Assembly (NCBI RefSeq): GCF_000204055.1
Contig: NW_006768768.1
Span: 1,263,346 to 1,327,345 of the forward strand
From: Melampsora larici-populina 98AG31
Taxonomy: Eukaryota; Basidiomycota; Pucciniomycetes; Pucciniales; Melampsoraceae
Reading direction: 5' to 3'
DNA length: 64,000 nucleotides
The position numbers were made by a program, and so were the translations under genes. Below are positions 11,501 through 22,648 of this stretch, piece by piece (within the stretch, counting starts at the first letter, position 1; each line of letters begins with the position of its first letter). The notes under the pieces were generated by a model. The model had not been told where the DNA came from. It made no database searches and worked only from the letters and a program-made list of their open reading frames with translations.

Positions 11501-14500
11501 AAACAGCCAATCTCCAAGGATATCATACTCTTCAACAAATCAGCAACAACTTAATCCTCAACCCGTACAAGCAGCCACATCCACTTATCAGCACCCACCA
11601 CTTGCGTTCTCTTCTAGATCTTCACGTGTCAAGCACAGTGACCATTCCTCTGGAAAGAATCAAGACCAACGCCAAAGCTCCTATAACACGGTTCCTGATA
11701 ACAGCTCCACTGGTCACATCCGGCCCAACAGCTCTCAACCCAACACGCTGCCTGTTTTCAATTCACAATACAAACCTGTATCACACCCGCATGGATATCA
11801 AACACATCACCAGCCTGATGTGGTACCTAATCTTACTCACCATTCTCACATTTCCAATCCACGTCACGAGGATCGCACTAGAGCTTACATCTCAAAATCC
11901 ACTAATCCACCTTACGGACATCCTGAGTTTCCTATCTTCAACTCAGGCTTTGTCAACACTCCTACTGCAGTTTCTCAAATGCATGGCCTATCTTCTACCA
12001 AACTGCCTTCCAGGGATCAATTTCGATTTGACTTCGGAGGGAATCCCATCCCTACGTTCGGTGTACCCGTTCAAGTCAAAGACTCACACACTAGTCACGG
12101 ACAACCACAGACTTCTTGTGACCTCTTTCGACAACCCTCTCGTCGTCCGTCATCCAGGATGTCCATATGTTCCGCGCATAATCAACCACAAAGTCTTCCT
12201 CAAAGAGACCATTCATCAAGAATCTCATATGCAGCAGATGACTGTGAACCTGCTCCTCGACCCTCTCCTCGATTTGCTCCTCAACCTGCTCCTCAACCTG
12301 CTCCTCAACCCGTTCCTCAACCCTTCAATGACTCGCACCCTAGTCACGGACGATCACAGACCGCTTCTCGTCCGTCTTCCAGGATGTCCATATGTTCCGC
12401 GCACAATCAACAACAAAGTCCTCGTCAAAGAGGTCATTCACCAAGAATCTCATATGTAGCAGATGAGCGTGGACCTGCTCCTCAACCCTCCCCTCGATTT
12501 GCTCCTCGATCTGTTCCTCCACCTGTTCCCCAATCCATTCGTCAACCTGTTCCTCAAGCCATTCCTCGATCTGCTCCTCGATCTGCTGCCCATCCTCAAC
12601 ATTCTACTCAACCCCCTCCTCGTCAATGTGTACCATCAGGGTCCAATTCTGCATTTTTGGGTGTTGATTCACGTAAGCTCTCCATGTTTTCAGCGAGTGC
12701 ATTCTACCTTTGCTGATGATCTAAAATTTCAATTCTCCAGGAAGATCCCAATTAGCAGATGAGCGTGGACCTGCTCCTCGACCTGCTCCGCAACCCTCCC
12801 CTCGATCTGTTCCTCCACCCGTTCCTCAATCCATTCCTCGATCTGCTGCCCATCCTCAACATTCTACTCAACCCCCTCCTCGTCAATGTGTACCATCAGG
12901 GTCCAATTCTGCATTTTTGGGTGTTGATTCACGTAAGCTCTCCATGTTTTCAGCGAGTGCATTCTACCTTTGCTGATGATCTAAAATTTCAATTCTCCAG
13001 GAAGATCCCAATATACGGAAGATATACACGAGAACGACAATGATGAGACCGAGAACGAACGACCAGAGGAATACCAAGGAAACCAATACGACGATGACCA
13101 CAATGTCCAAAACGACGATGACCACAATGTCCAATACGACGATGACCACAATGTCCAATACGACGATGACCACAATGTCCAATACGACGATGACCACAAT
13201 GTCCAATACGACGATGACCACAATGATCAATACGACGATGACCACAATGTCCAATACGACGATGACCAATACGACGATGACAAAGATACCGAAGAATCTG
13301 ACTCTGACGGTGTTTTTGATCTCGCCGAAAGTCGCAAGTATAAAAATCATAAATCTGCACGCCAAGCTAAAAAGACAATCGCAAGACATGAAGGAGCCCG
13401 CCTGGAGAAGCTTGCAAAAACCCCTATAGAGTGCGATCAGTATGAACGACTTGCCATTGCAATTCAACATTTCAACAACCTACTCCTTGGCATTGTTCGA
13501 AAACGTAAAGGCCAAAAGGGCAACCGTTTGCTTCCCTCGCCGCCCTCGGACGAGGAGTATTCTCTTTGGGACCAACGAAAAGTCGAGCGTCGGCGGATAA
13601 TTGATGCGAGCGTTGAAGAAGCTCGAAAACGCTACCGTCGCAAATACCCATCCCCCCAGCCCGCCCAGCTTGCAAGAGTTGGAGAGCATGCTGCTGAGGA
13701 AGCTAGGTCCGGCATTAAACCAGTCAGATTCACCTCCCGTGTAGCGCTCAGGAACTCTGGTGTTCATTATTCAACCACTGTTGCCTCTACTTGCGAGGCC
13801 TCATTGGCTCTTTCTGGCTTTCCAAGATTTACTTACGATTGGACTGACTCTTTTAAGTCAAAATGGAATGAAGCGGTCTCTGTAATTATTCTCCAAGAGT
13901 GGGAGAAGTGCTACAGGAGGGGAGATGCTGATGATTATAACGTTGATGTCAACCAAGTGAACGCGAAAAACACCAGGCAAGTTCTTGAGCGGTGGTTTCA
14001 TACCAAGCGTCGCGAATATGTAAGCCAGTCCAGTCAGAAGGAGCATCAAGGGAAGAGAACCCAGCCTGGGGAGCAGGAGACTTCGAAAGAGAGAAGTCGT
14101 GGCAGGCAATCGCAAAAGAGGGTCGGTCTTTCCCATTGTGTAATTATGCTACATTCCTGAGTAGGCTGATTGACATCCATCCCGATTCTATAGGTTTGTC
14201 AGCTTCGACAAGAAGCTCTCAAGAGGTTTTTCCCAGAAAACCGGGCGCTCCGCAATATCTTGTCAGAAAGAGAAGTTCATTCTGAAGATGAAGTTGATGC
14301 CAATGGTAACTCGTACCGAAAACAGAAGCTTTGGAGGCATAGGAACCTTGGCAAATTCCTCCACCAGTTAGACGAGCTACACATCGGAACGCAGCGCACC
14401 GACCAAGCTTCCACTTCAGCCGCCAAAGCTCTCCGGCGTGGGCCTTACGCTGCTCCAGAGGATTCAGAGTTTCTTGCACGGCCTCCCAAGGGATTTCCAA

Positions 14501-14640
14501 AATGTTTGCTTGACGAGGGATTTATGAGGCATCACGTCTCACGAGTTGCTGTCTTGGGCCTTGAACTCTCCACGCAAGAGTATGATTTGGCCCCTTTGCT
14601 TCAACGCGCTGAATGGTTACAGCTTACAGACGCATTTTGA
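8577..14640 (+). CDS. Giant low-complexity protein with a rust-type C-terminal module of unknown function
   Basis: Exons are 8577-8595, 8663-8767, 8832-8906, 8989-12672, 12741-12932, 13001 to about 14019-14139, and 14194-14640. All junctions stay in frame, giving about 1,846-1,886 residues. The last donor is ambiguous: GTAAGC at 14020, GTCGGT at 14122 and GTAATT at 14140 are all phase 0. The N-terminal 1,250 residues are Ser/Gln/His/Pro-rich and carry five copies of a RPSSRMSxCSA motif. Next come Pro-rich QPAPQPVPQ-type repeats, then an acidic QYDDDHNV array, then a C-terminal globular region. That region has ASLALSGFPRFTYDW, SKWNEAV and VLERWF, shared with the minus-strand gene at 6445-7639. 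No catalytic motif or signal peptide is seen. The composition suggests a disordered nuclear or scaffold protein, which is inference only. Confidence 0.7.
11130..12480 (+). repeat. Coding repeats around a RPSSRMSxCSA motif
   Basis: Within exon 4 of the giant gene, DNA close to CCAGGATGTC(T/C)AT(A/G)TGTTCCGC recurs near 11150, 11317, 11445, 12154 and 12381. Each copy encodes RPSSRMS(M/V/I)CSA followed by an Asn/Gln-rich stretch. A second motif, SRISY or SRMSYSS, follows most copies. The last two copies are the most alike (HNQ at 12180 and 12405), suggesting recent local duplication. Confidence 0.8.
12457..13012 (+). repeat. Tandem duplication carrying an exon end and a whole intron
   Basis: Unit 1 (12457-12752) and unit 2 (12753-13012) both begin TAGCAGATGAGCGTGGACCT. 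Both contain the same 68-nt intron (12673-12740 and 12933-13000, identical as read) and end in GAAGATCCCAAT. Unit 2 lacks 36 bp, equal to 12 codons. The duplication created a new internal exon of 192 nt (12741-12932), exactly 64 codons, which preserves the frame. Confidence 0.9.
13084..13281 (+). repeat. 24-bp coding minisatellite (QYDDDHNV repeats)
   Basis: Seven full 24-bp units, each close to CAATACGACGATGACCACAA plus TGTC, run from 13084 to 13251. Two truncated 15-bp units end at 13281. They encode QYDDDHNV octapeptides, an acidic and histidine-containing stretch of the giant protein. Only two positions vary (QN in unit 2, ND in unit 6). Such an array is prone to length variation by slippage. 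Confidence 0.95.
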
Positions 14641-15659
14641 ATAATAACCAAAACTAGTTGTATATTAATTTTTATTTTTGCTTTTTCCTAATTTAAATGA
14701 ATGTCTTTATTATATGTCCTTTATCCTGTGTTCTCCGCTAAGAGCCGTAAACACTTGCACAAGATCATGAATCCTCAGTCAAATTCATGACCGAAGAAGT
14801 TGAATCAATGTTGATTTTGGTTATGCCAAAGACATCTCAGTTTTCTATTCGTAGTCGACCCAATAATACTTTCAAAACATGTATCTCGAATTGAGTTCGA
14901 GATACATTTCAGAATAAAGCTTTCTGCCTCCTCATCTCAATGGCTGATGTCAACAAGCAATTTGCATGTCAATAATCAAGCAATGGATGATAGTGAAGGA
15001 CACGACGGGTCGCCTCCTTACACCCGTTCCGAGACACTTCACGTTTCACAACCCTAACAAATGATACAACATATTTGTTCATGTACGTCATGATTTGTTT
15101 ATTCCCCACGCGCCACCCTTTTTGATCAAATGCTAACACATCTATCATAGGGGTTTCTTATACCTATTTGTTTCTTCCGATCGACTATTTCATTGTCAAC
15201 CTCCAAGGATCGATTATCGTCTACTCAAGCTGCCCACGAATGATCTCAGATTGTACTTGCCGCGGTTTCTTATAAGATCACCTCGGTATTCGTCAAATTG
15301 TCAACCGTCAAAATAATTCCTTTCATCCCCACTTTGGTCATAGTCAACCCTTGCTCCCATGCCTTTTAAAATTCACTCTACTGATGCGTGGCCATCACGA
15401 TCTTTACCGTTATACTTTGACTTTTGTTTCTTTGAACAGAAGCAGATCGTTCTATGAGCCGGTAAGCTATCATGCCCTTCATCCTGATTCTTTCCATCGT
15501 CTTCGATACTCTCACCTTCTTGGGAAGCCTTGTGAGAGGTACTTATACTGAACTCTTTGACCTTACTTTCTTCCCAACCCACACATCCTCACTCCCGTTT
15601 AGATTTGTCACAACTTTCATTCTCACTCACGTACTCCCCTACACTTGTCTATAATTATC
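14641..15659. other. Intergenic region, no gene seen
   Basis: The AT-rich start (14641-14720) is the likely 3' end of the giant gene. The rest is the probable promoter region of the gene at 15660. Open frames near 15351-15654 have no domain and no coding-like composition. Confidence 0.5.
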
Positions 15660-17071
15660 ATGAAGCTCGTTCGAATGCGATCAACTGTCTCTTATTTGAA
15701 GAATTGTGCTTTTCGGGCCAGAACGTGGCTGTGTAAGTTCACTCATTATGTCCACTCCTTTCTGCTTGCTCATCACTTATCAAAATCTTTCATTGAAAGC
15801 TGGCACAGCTCGGCGAATGCACCGCTCTTCCCACTCTTTCAACCCATCTCCATCAACTGGATCACTTGCAGCATCACTTTCTCCCCCGCCTACTCCTATC
15901 TCGGCTCCCATCTTGGCTTCCAACTCGGCTCCCATCTTGGCTCCCATCTTGGCTCCCATCTTGGCTTCCAACTCGGCTCCCATCTTGGCTTCCAACTCGG
16001 CTCCCATCTTGGCTTCCAACTCGGCTTCCAACTCGGCTTCCAACTCGGCTTCTAGCTCATCCTCGGCCTCAACTCCGGTCAGCCTCATGGACATCGACAT
16101 CTCATTTATCACTCCAGATGTTGTGCCCTTTTACGAGTTGTACACTGGCCTTTCCACTTCCCTCTCAGTTTCACCTACGTTCTTGGATGGCAAGTCGGCC
16201 TCGACCCCAACCGCCAGTCTCATGAGCATTGACACTGCCCCGCTCGTGACTCCTACTTTCCTGCCGTTCCATGCCACCAGCGTCACCTCAAATTCCCCCA
16301 CGTCCATTCCTCTCGCGCCTCTTGCGTCTTTGGATACCACCAGTAATACGAGCAATGAAAACTCCCAGGTCCCAACTATTGCAACACACCAGACCAATTC
16401 CCGAGGAGAGAACGCAATTGAGGCAGCGCGAGAGCTCCATCGTCAATCCCCTACGCCCATGGTTCCAAGGCACCCATCTCCAGTCCTCGTTCGCGGCATC
16501 CCTGCCGAGCACACCATCACCGAGCTTGCCTCTCGAACCCCTCGACCTTACGCCCACTCCAATGCTGACTATTTCGTCGTAAAACCGTCTCCTCCACCTA
16601 CCCCAGTAGCTACGAAACGTTCCTTCTCGGTGTCTATGGATGATAACCATAAAAGTCAGTACATCTCACCTTTTTTGTCACATCAAGCTTTCCAATCTTT
16701 TCCTCTTTCTAGTACAACCTTCCAAGCGCCATAGGTCGAAGTCACCAGACATCAAGAAACGGCGTTTCTCTCTCTCTATGGAGGACGAGGACATCGGTAC
16801 GGATACCTCATAATGTCAATATCACCCAATGAGAGGCCCCCTTTCTAATCTTTTCCTCCTTACAGCTCAACCTTATAAGCGTTTCAAGTTGGGCTTCCCA
16901 CCTCGTAGCTTATCTTGCCACTTGACGTTCCCGCTCAATACTCGTTCACATATCAGCACGGTTGGACTTCTCGTGGATACGAAGATCGCGTGCTTTGGAC
17001 GATTGGTCAAGGAGCAATCTTCTCCAAGAGTCGTGGATGAATCGAACGAAGCCTTGAGCAGCGTAGAGTAA
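15660..17071 (+). CDS. Ser/Pro/Thr-rich protein with basic KRxFSxSM repeats, function unknown
   Basis: Four exons (15660-15732, 15800-16654, 16713-16796, 16866-17071) with introns of 67, 58 and 69 nt join in frame to give 405 residues. Residues of about 45-105 are a run of SAPILASN/SAPILAP repeats. A middle part repeats SLMDID and SLMSIDTAP. The C-terminal part has two copies of a K-R-x-F-S-x-S-M-(D/E)-(D/E) motif, each followed by QPxKR-type basic residues (KRSFSVSMDDN and KRRFSLSMEDEDI). The basic clusters KRHRSKS and KKRR could serve as nuclear localisation signals. No known domain is seen. The in-phase introns and absence of stops argue that it is a real gene, probably encoding a disordered nuclear protein. 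Confidence 0.65.
15894..16056 (+). repeat. Coding minisatellite (SAPILASN type)
   Basis: Blocks of CTCCCATCTTGGC and TTCCAACTCGGC alternate in 9-24 bp steps about a dozen times. On the plus strand they encode Ser-Ala-Pro-Ile-Leu-Ala-Ser-Asn repeats. Frames on the other strand read as EAELEAKMGA repeats, an artefact of the same DNA. Confidence 0.9.
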
Positions 17072-18090
17072 TGCATTTCTGACGCTCATCAGTTAATTTT
17101 TTACTTGAATTTTTCAATTTTTTATGTGTTATCATCCCCTTTCTTGTTCATAGTTGTGTCCCTTCTTATCATCCTCTTTCTTGTACATAGTTTTCACCGT
17201 CTTACATACATGTTATACAATCAAGATACACGGATAGTTGTCGGAAGCAGAGGGGCGTGTTAAAATCTTGCCATACTTACCAGCCACAACCGAAAGGCCG
17301 GAGGGCTTCGGTACTAAGAACTCTCGAAAAAAGCCTTTGAATCGGAGGGTTCTTACCCTCAGGAAAGCACAGTTTTCCGTGCTCAGTGATTAGGTTGCTT
17401 ATGCATGCAGCTGGTGCTGAGCGACTCAGTCCTTAAGCCCGCTGCGCCTTCTGGTCATCCTGAGACGATCAGAAACAAAGGTTGGGCCCGCCTTGCTGGG
17501 CTCAATCTCACCTGCGCAGCACGGGCGCGTTTTGGGGCAAAACACAAAAATTACGCACTTCTCGCGGAGTTTTGAGCTCACCGGGCGCCTGGCGCATTTT
17601 TCGCGAACACTGTGGAAGCTAAGAACACAGAACACACAGCCGTCTGCAGCCTAGCGCTTGAACAAGCCCAGGGATAGATACAAACATCCAAGACAAATTG
17701 TGACCGTTTCCAGTAGAAGAAACACAAAACTTCAACATACTCTATTTCTTTGTGTAAAAATATAAAGGATTCCATTAAAATCTTTTATTCACACTTCTTT
17801 ATTTTCTATCATTTTTATTGTGCTCAAATTATTTCATTTCTAATATCTTAGGCCATTGCCACCTTTAATCATCAGACCGTATGTAAGTGATGTACAGTCA
17901 ATTTCACAAAGCTTGGAAAGAATTCCGCGCCAATTTGCTCAAGTTCGGCGGGCAAAAGTTTCCAAGCTTTCTGAAATCGACTGTAACTTAGATTCATCAA
18001 GTGTCCCCACGTGTGTTTGGAGGGGGCGGAGGCCGCTGGTCTGCTGGCTATGTAGGTAGGCAGCAGGCTCTCGGATTTCTGACGCTTTTC
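17072..18090. other. Non-coding, probable repeat relic
   Basis: No gene is supported. The stretch 17220-17640 is more GC-rich than its flanks and has short inverted pairs (for example GAGGGTTCTTACCCTC near 17346), as in a degenerate transposon or SINE-like relic. No tRNA-like cloverleaf could be confirmed. The end (17700-17860) is AT-rich. Confidence 0.4.
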
Positions 18091-18109
18091 TTGTGATTGG
18101 GACATGGTC

Positions 18110-18550
18110 TTCCTAAGTTCCCCCCCGGTACTGAGCTACCCGGGACTACCCGGGTACGGCTTTGTTTGAAATGTCAACCAATGCGGTTGTTATCACCCAG
18201 AGCTATGAGCCGGCCCTGGCCTTGCCCGGTCAAGTCTGCCCAAGGGTTTTCGGGGCAAGGTCAAGGCCAAGACCGGGGCCTCAAGTGCAGCCTGGCAATA
18301 TTGAGAAAGGCCCCGCTCCAGGGCTACTCGGGGCTGGGGCCGTCAAGAAAAAATTGTAGAGGCATTGCTGAAGGCTTGTTGAGGCAGTTTTCTGGAAAAA
18401 TTGACATCATCAAGCATCCATCCTAAGCTCTCAAACAGGATTAAAAAGGGCTGGCCCAAGCCAGGGCCTGCCCAGTGCTGCCCAGGGTGTCATGGCCGAG
18501 GCCAGGTCTGACCTGGACCCGTGGCCGGCCCTGAAGCTGCAGGGCCGGGT
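18110..18550. repeat. GC-rich palindromic repeat block
   Basis: Local GC content is far above the flanks because GGCCCTGGCC, GCCCGGG and CCAGGGC-like words recur (for example CTACCCGGGACTACCCGGGT near 18137 and GAGCCGGCCCTGGCC near 18207). A related GCCGGCCCTGGCC word returns at about 19018. No credible coding frame is present. It looks like part of a non-autonomous repeat. Confidence 0.6.
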
Positions 18551-18554
18551 CATG

Positions 18555-19062
18555 CCCTTATTATCACCAAAGCCCTCTAACTGGCTCCCTGCGAGAAGAA
18601 TTGGGGCAGTTGACCCGGTACTTTGTTATTTTTTATGCCATGGTATTTCTTGAAAAACCCATCTTTGAACTGTTCAGGTGTAGAGGAACCAAGAAATGAG
18701 ACTCATGAACCTGTACAACCAATTTTGCAAAAAACAATTGATCTAAAACCCCAACCAGTTGGACCACAGGCTGATTTGAGCCTGATGCACGCCTCATACA
18801 GACAGATTTCATGGCTTTACATAACTAGCTATGTACTTAACATCATAGCTAAGTCAGATATACAGCAGGAAAAATCACAAAAAAATCCAAAAGTTTGGTC
18901 AAATTGGCAAAAAACCCCAAACTTAACTAAGTCCTCCCTTGCCAACAAAACCCCCAAATTTTTGATTCTTTTGGCAAAAGTGGGTGTCATTGGAACCTCT
19001 TGACCAGTTGGACCAGCGCCGGCCCTGGCCAAACCAGTCAGAGAGCTTTGGTGATAACAACT
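18555..19062. mobile_element. Candidate non-autonomous element with about 28-bp inverted ends
   Basis: The left end (about 18557-18588, TTATTATCACCAAAGCCCTC...) matches the reverse complement of the right end (about 19027-19062, ...GAGCTTTGGTGATAACAAC) over about 28 bases with a few mismatches. A third copy of the same end word, GTTGTTATCACC, lies at about 18186. No target-site duplication is obvious, so the borders and class are uncertain. Confidence 0.4.
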
Positions 19063-20050
19063 GTAGTACTTACAAAAATCACAAAAAAGCAAAACTCAAA
19101 GTACTGGGCCAAGTTCCCCAAAGGGATTTAAATGACATTATGTCCAACACAACTAAAGTGGCTAGCAGTCCGTATGAAGTACCACTACGTGCTAAACAAC
19201 AACATAAAACAATAATAAAAAATAATGTAAACAGAGACTCTGACGTGTTTTAACACAAAATACCCATAACTAAAAAATTGTAACACAAAACAACAATAAA
19301 AATAAAACATGAGACACTTATAAACTAAAATAAGACAAAACCAAACCACTGAATTCCTAATATATGATATAGACCTACTGAAGTAAATATCAAGAGTCTT
19401 ATATAAATAAGACTAGTGATAAGCTTCATCAACTTTAATCAGCTTCCTGATTAAAAGTAGGTAATACAATTCTTCACTCCCCTCTGGATCCTCTACTTCC
19501 CCTAAGTAGAAACCCAATCAAGGCTAGTGACCTCCAACAACTCCAGGCTAGTGACCTTAAGAAGAAATTCAGGCTGGTGACCTTAAGAAAAACCCCAAGT
19601 TGGCGACTTTAAGGACAACCAGATTGAACTAACTCACTCTTTGATCTGTTACAATAAGGATTAAAGGAAGGTCCAGGATCCAACCTTCACTTATTATAAT
19701 AACATTTTATTATCAATAATAAATCTCCTCTTCAGGAGTCAATTAACTGAAGTCTGTCTGGGTTTGTCCAAACAGACTGTCAGTCCTTTTTTTTCTTCCT
19801 TTCTTTTTTCTTCTTTACTTCAATTTGTACCTACTACATATTTGAAATAAAGAAGTCAAAATTAAGTAAACCTACCATTTACCATTTAGTGAGCATTGAG
19901 TACTCCTACAAAGAGCACCCAACCCTCACACTCTCTCAGAGGGCTACTCAGCCTCCATTGACTTTTCTCTCACAGCTCACGCTTTACCCTCACCACCTCC
20001 CCTTGACTCCGATGTCTTTGCCGCGCGCGCCATAAAAAGACGACCAGACA
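19063..20050. other. AT-rich spacer with short tandem motifs, upstream of the DIRS element
   Basis: Near 19520-19620 the motif AGGCTAGTGACC recurs four times imperfectly at spacings of about 30-36 bp (also as AGGCTGGTGACC and AGTTGGCGAC). It could be the leader or terminal repeat of the DIRS element that follows. No gene is seen. Confidence 0.45.
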
Positions 20051-20360
20051 TTTTTCAGGTTTACACACCTATCAAAGTTCATCGGTTCAAATACCTCCTC
20101 CGTAATCACCCCAATCAACCATTTATGGATTCCATCATCTCAGGGCTAACCAACGGATTCTGGCCGGTGTCAGACAAACCTTCAGATGTCACCGCCAACT
20201 ATCCAAACCACGTCTCCTCTCAGGAGGATATATTGGTCCTCACAAAAACTCGTGATTCTGAAATAGCTCTCAACCGCTACTCTCCACCGTTCAAACTTCT
20301 CCTTCCCAGAATCAAGGTGTTGCCATTATGCTTGGCGACTAATCAAACCTCAGGGAAGGT

Positions 20361-20930
20361 ATGTATGTGTACCAACATGTATGAGTCATTCACACGAAAG
20401 CAAAATATGTCGTAAGAGATTAGTGTTTGCTTATAGTGTTGATACGAAGAAGTTTGAAACAGATCATTTATTTCACGGCACAAAAAACATAACAGACACA
20501 AGCATGTATACATGAAGAGAGAAATAAAGAGATATGAGAAAAACTACACAGAGAAAAGATGAAACTATCAGCTTACCTATGAGTCATTCACACGAAAGCA
20601 AAATATGTCGTAAGAGATTAGTGTTTGCTTATAGTGTTGATACAAAGAAGTTTGAAACAGATGAGGATCAAAACTTCTTCAACTCATAGGTGGCTCTTTA
20701 TAGGACAGACACACAGACAGCTAAGAGTCAAGAAGAGAAAAAGCGCAGACCAGAATAAAGTGAGAGACAGTAACCAGGAAACATATCAAATAAGAACAGA
20801 TTTGAAAAGACATGTATAGAGATGAGCAATCATATAAGAAAAGTGTATTTGAGAAAGCAGCACATTTATTTGAAATGAGGATAGAAGAGGAAAGACAACT
20901 TTATTCATAGCAAGCAATAACCAATAACCA
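20361..20930. other. Insertion of unknown class inside the DIRS reverse transcriptase
   Basis: The RT frame stops making sense after SGK (20358) and resumes at NNMSYGKPSPNS (about 20930). The intervening 570 bp are AT-rich and non-coding. An 85-bp block starting GAGTCATTCACACGAAAGC is present twice, at 20380-20464 and 20578-20662, differing at about one base. No target-site duplication or terminal repeat could be fixed. Confidence 0.5.
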
Positions 20931-20935
20931 ACAAC

Positions 20936-22297
20936 ATGAGCTATGGAAAGCCGTCTCCAAACAGTCTCATTCAATGTGATAACATTAAAATCAAATTGGA
21001 TACTATAGCTTCTTTCATCCCTTTCCTCCTCTGGCGACACCATTTCAATAAGAAATCCCTGCTTTGGAAGTCTGATGTCGACTGAGCCTTTAGGATTCTA
21101 CCAGTATGCCCACAATGGCAATACCAGCAAGTCATATTCATCAATAACACATTCCACGCTGACCACTGTGTTAATTTTGGGTGTGCAAGTTCTCCCTACC
21201 TGTGGTGTTTGTTTTTCTCAGTTGTTCTTTGGATTGCTTTCTACGAAATGGGAATCACTGAACTCAACGCTTACATGGATGACTCGTGGGGAGTCAGAAA
21301 CCCTGTTGACATGGTATCTTTCAAAGGCCACATCATACCTCTGAATCAAGCTAAGTTCTTAGAATTATTTGACTTTCTTAACATCCCATGGAATTGGAAG
21401 AAGCAAGTCTTTGGAGCCAAGCTGGATGTCATCGGATTCAATATTGATTGTGAAAAAATAATAATTGCTTTACCCAACGACGAATGCCTCGCCCTTGTCC
21501 AGGCTTTGCGTACCTTCCTCATCCCACGTTCCCAACCTCTGGTAGCCTGGCAAAGGATCACTGGGTGGGCAAACTGGGCCATCAACATGTTCCCGCTTGG
21601 AAGATGGTCGATCCAGTCTTCTTGGGACAAGATCGCCGGGAAAACACTACGAAATGCCCAAGTCCCTCGTAACAAAATGGTTCTCGAAGACCTGTCCTGG
21701 TTAGCTGACTCACTCAAGTCTTGGCCGGGAAGAATCATTCTCAACACTGACACCATGTTCTGGAACCTGGAACTAGCAGATCTGACTTTCTTTGTAGACT
21801 CCTGCCCTACGGGCATAGGAATCTGGTGCCCAAAACTCCACAAAACTTGGAGTCAAGTCTTACCCCCTCCATCACGAGAGATCTATTGGGCGGAGCTTTG
21901 GGCCGTAGTGTCAGCTATCACAATTGCAGCAGAGAAATCAGCCAAACGAGTGGTGGTGTTTTTGGACAACAAAGTGGTCTGCGGATTCTTCAGCTCACAC
22001 AGACCTATTGACTCAGTCAGACTCTTATTCAGGAACGCCATCAACATCATGCTTACAAAAAACGTTGATGTAAAGGTAAGACATGTCTCAGGGGATAGGA
22101 ACCGAATTGCGGACGCTCTGTCAAGGCGCCTCACCAATTGTAGGGAACTGAATTCTTTAAGAATCATTAATTCTATCCTCCCCCCAATCAACCCCTCCAT
22201 AGATGGAGGTATAAAATACACTTCTCCTTTTTTCCACCGCATTAAGTTCAATGCCAAAGATTCCCAGAGCCAAGGCAACCCAGCTTTCTTTCTCTGA
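20936..22297 (+). pseudogene. DIRS reverse transcriptase / RNase H fragment
   Basis: Translation gives KSDVD, then a TGA stop at 21084, then AFRILPVCPQWQYQ, a conserved RT block. Next come HCVNFGCASSPYLW and the catalytic YMDD motif (AYMDDSWGV, about 21274). RNase H follows, with FFVDSCPTGIGIW (first Asp), YWAELWAV (Glu), FLDNKVV (Asp) and GDRNRIADALSR. Apart from the internal stop the frame is open for over 1,000 nt, so decay is probably not ancient. Confidence 0.85.
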
Positions 22298-22648
22298 AAG
22301 AGAAGAATTGAATGAAGAAGACATGAAGCAAAGGCTGGAACCTTCCTCAATTGCAAAATACGAGTCAGGAACTCGGCAATTCATCAAGTCTGTATTCAAC
22401 AAGACATTGAACTCTGGCCAGACGAAGTCAATCTATCTCATTTTGTTTCATTAGTCTCTAGAGAACTCCAGCCAAGTACTATCAACAAATACTTGACCGG
22501 TATCGTTCATTGCCTGCAAGTCCAGTTCCCTTTTGTCATTAAAGCACGGATGTTGCAACGGGTTTGCTATTTGATACAAAGCTGCCAAAAGCTTTTTTTG
22601 GACCTGATCAAAAGAGCCAGCCCAATGTCACTCGCAGACGTTCAACTA

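Noticed and set aside
11383..12459. Long alternative-frame ORF rich in Leu/Asn over the giant gene
   Set aside because: It is a shadow of repetitive coding DNA. Only the other frame connects with the upstream and downstream exons.
13084..13281. CRISPR-like regular repeats
   Set aside because: The units are directly adjacent, with no unique spacers, and are in frame. The setting is eukaryotic.
12964..13470. Long minus-strand frame with VVIVVLDIVVIVVLDIV repeats, resembling a membrane protein
   Set aside because: It is the antisense reading of the 24-bp QYDDDHNV minisatellite. The plus-strand frame joins neighbouring exons in phase, and the minus frame does not.
15780..16112. Minus-strand EAELEAKMGA repeat resembling a coiled coil
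   Set aside because: Antisense of the SAPILASN minisatellite inside a spliced plus-strand gene.
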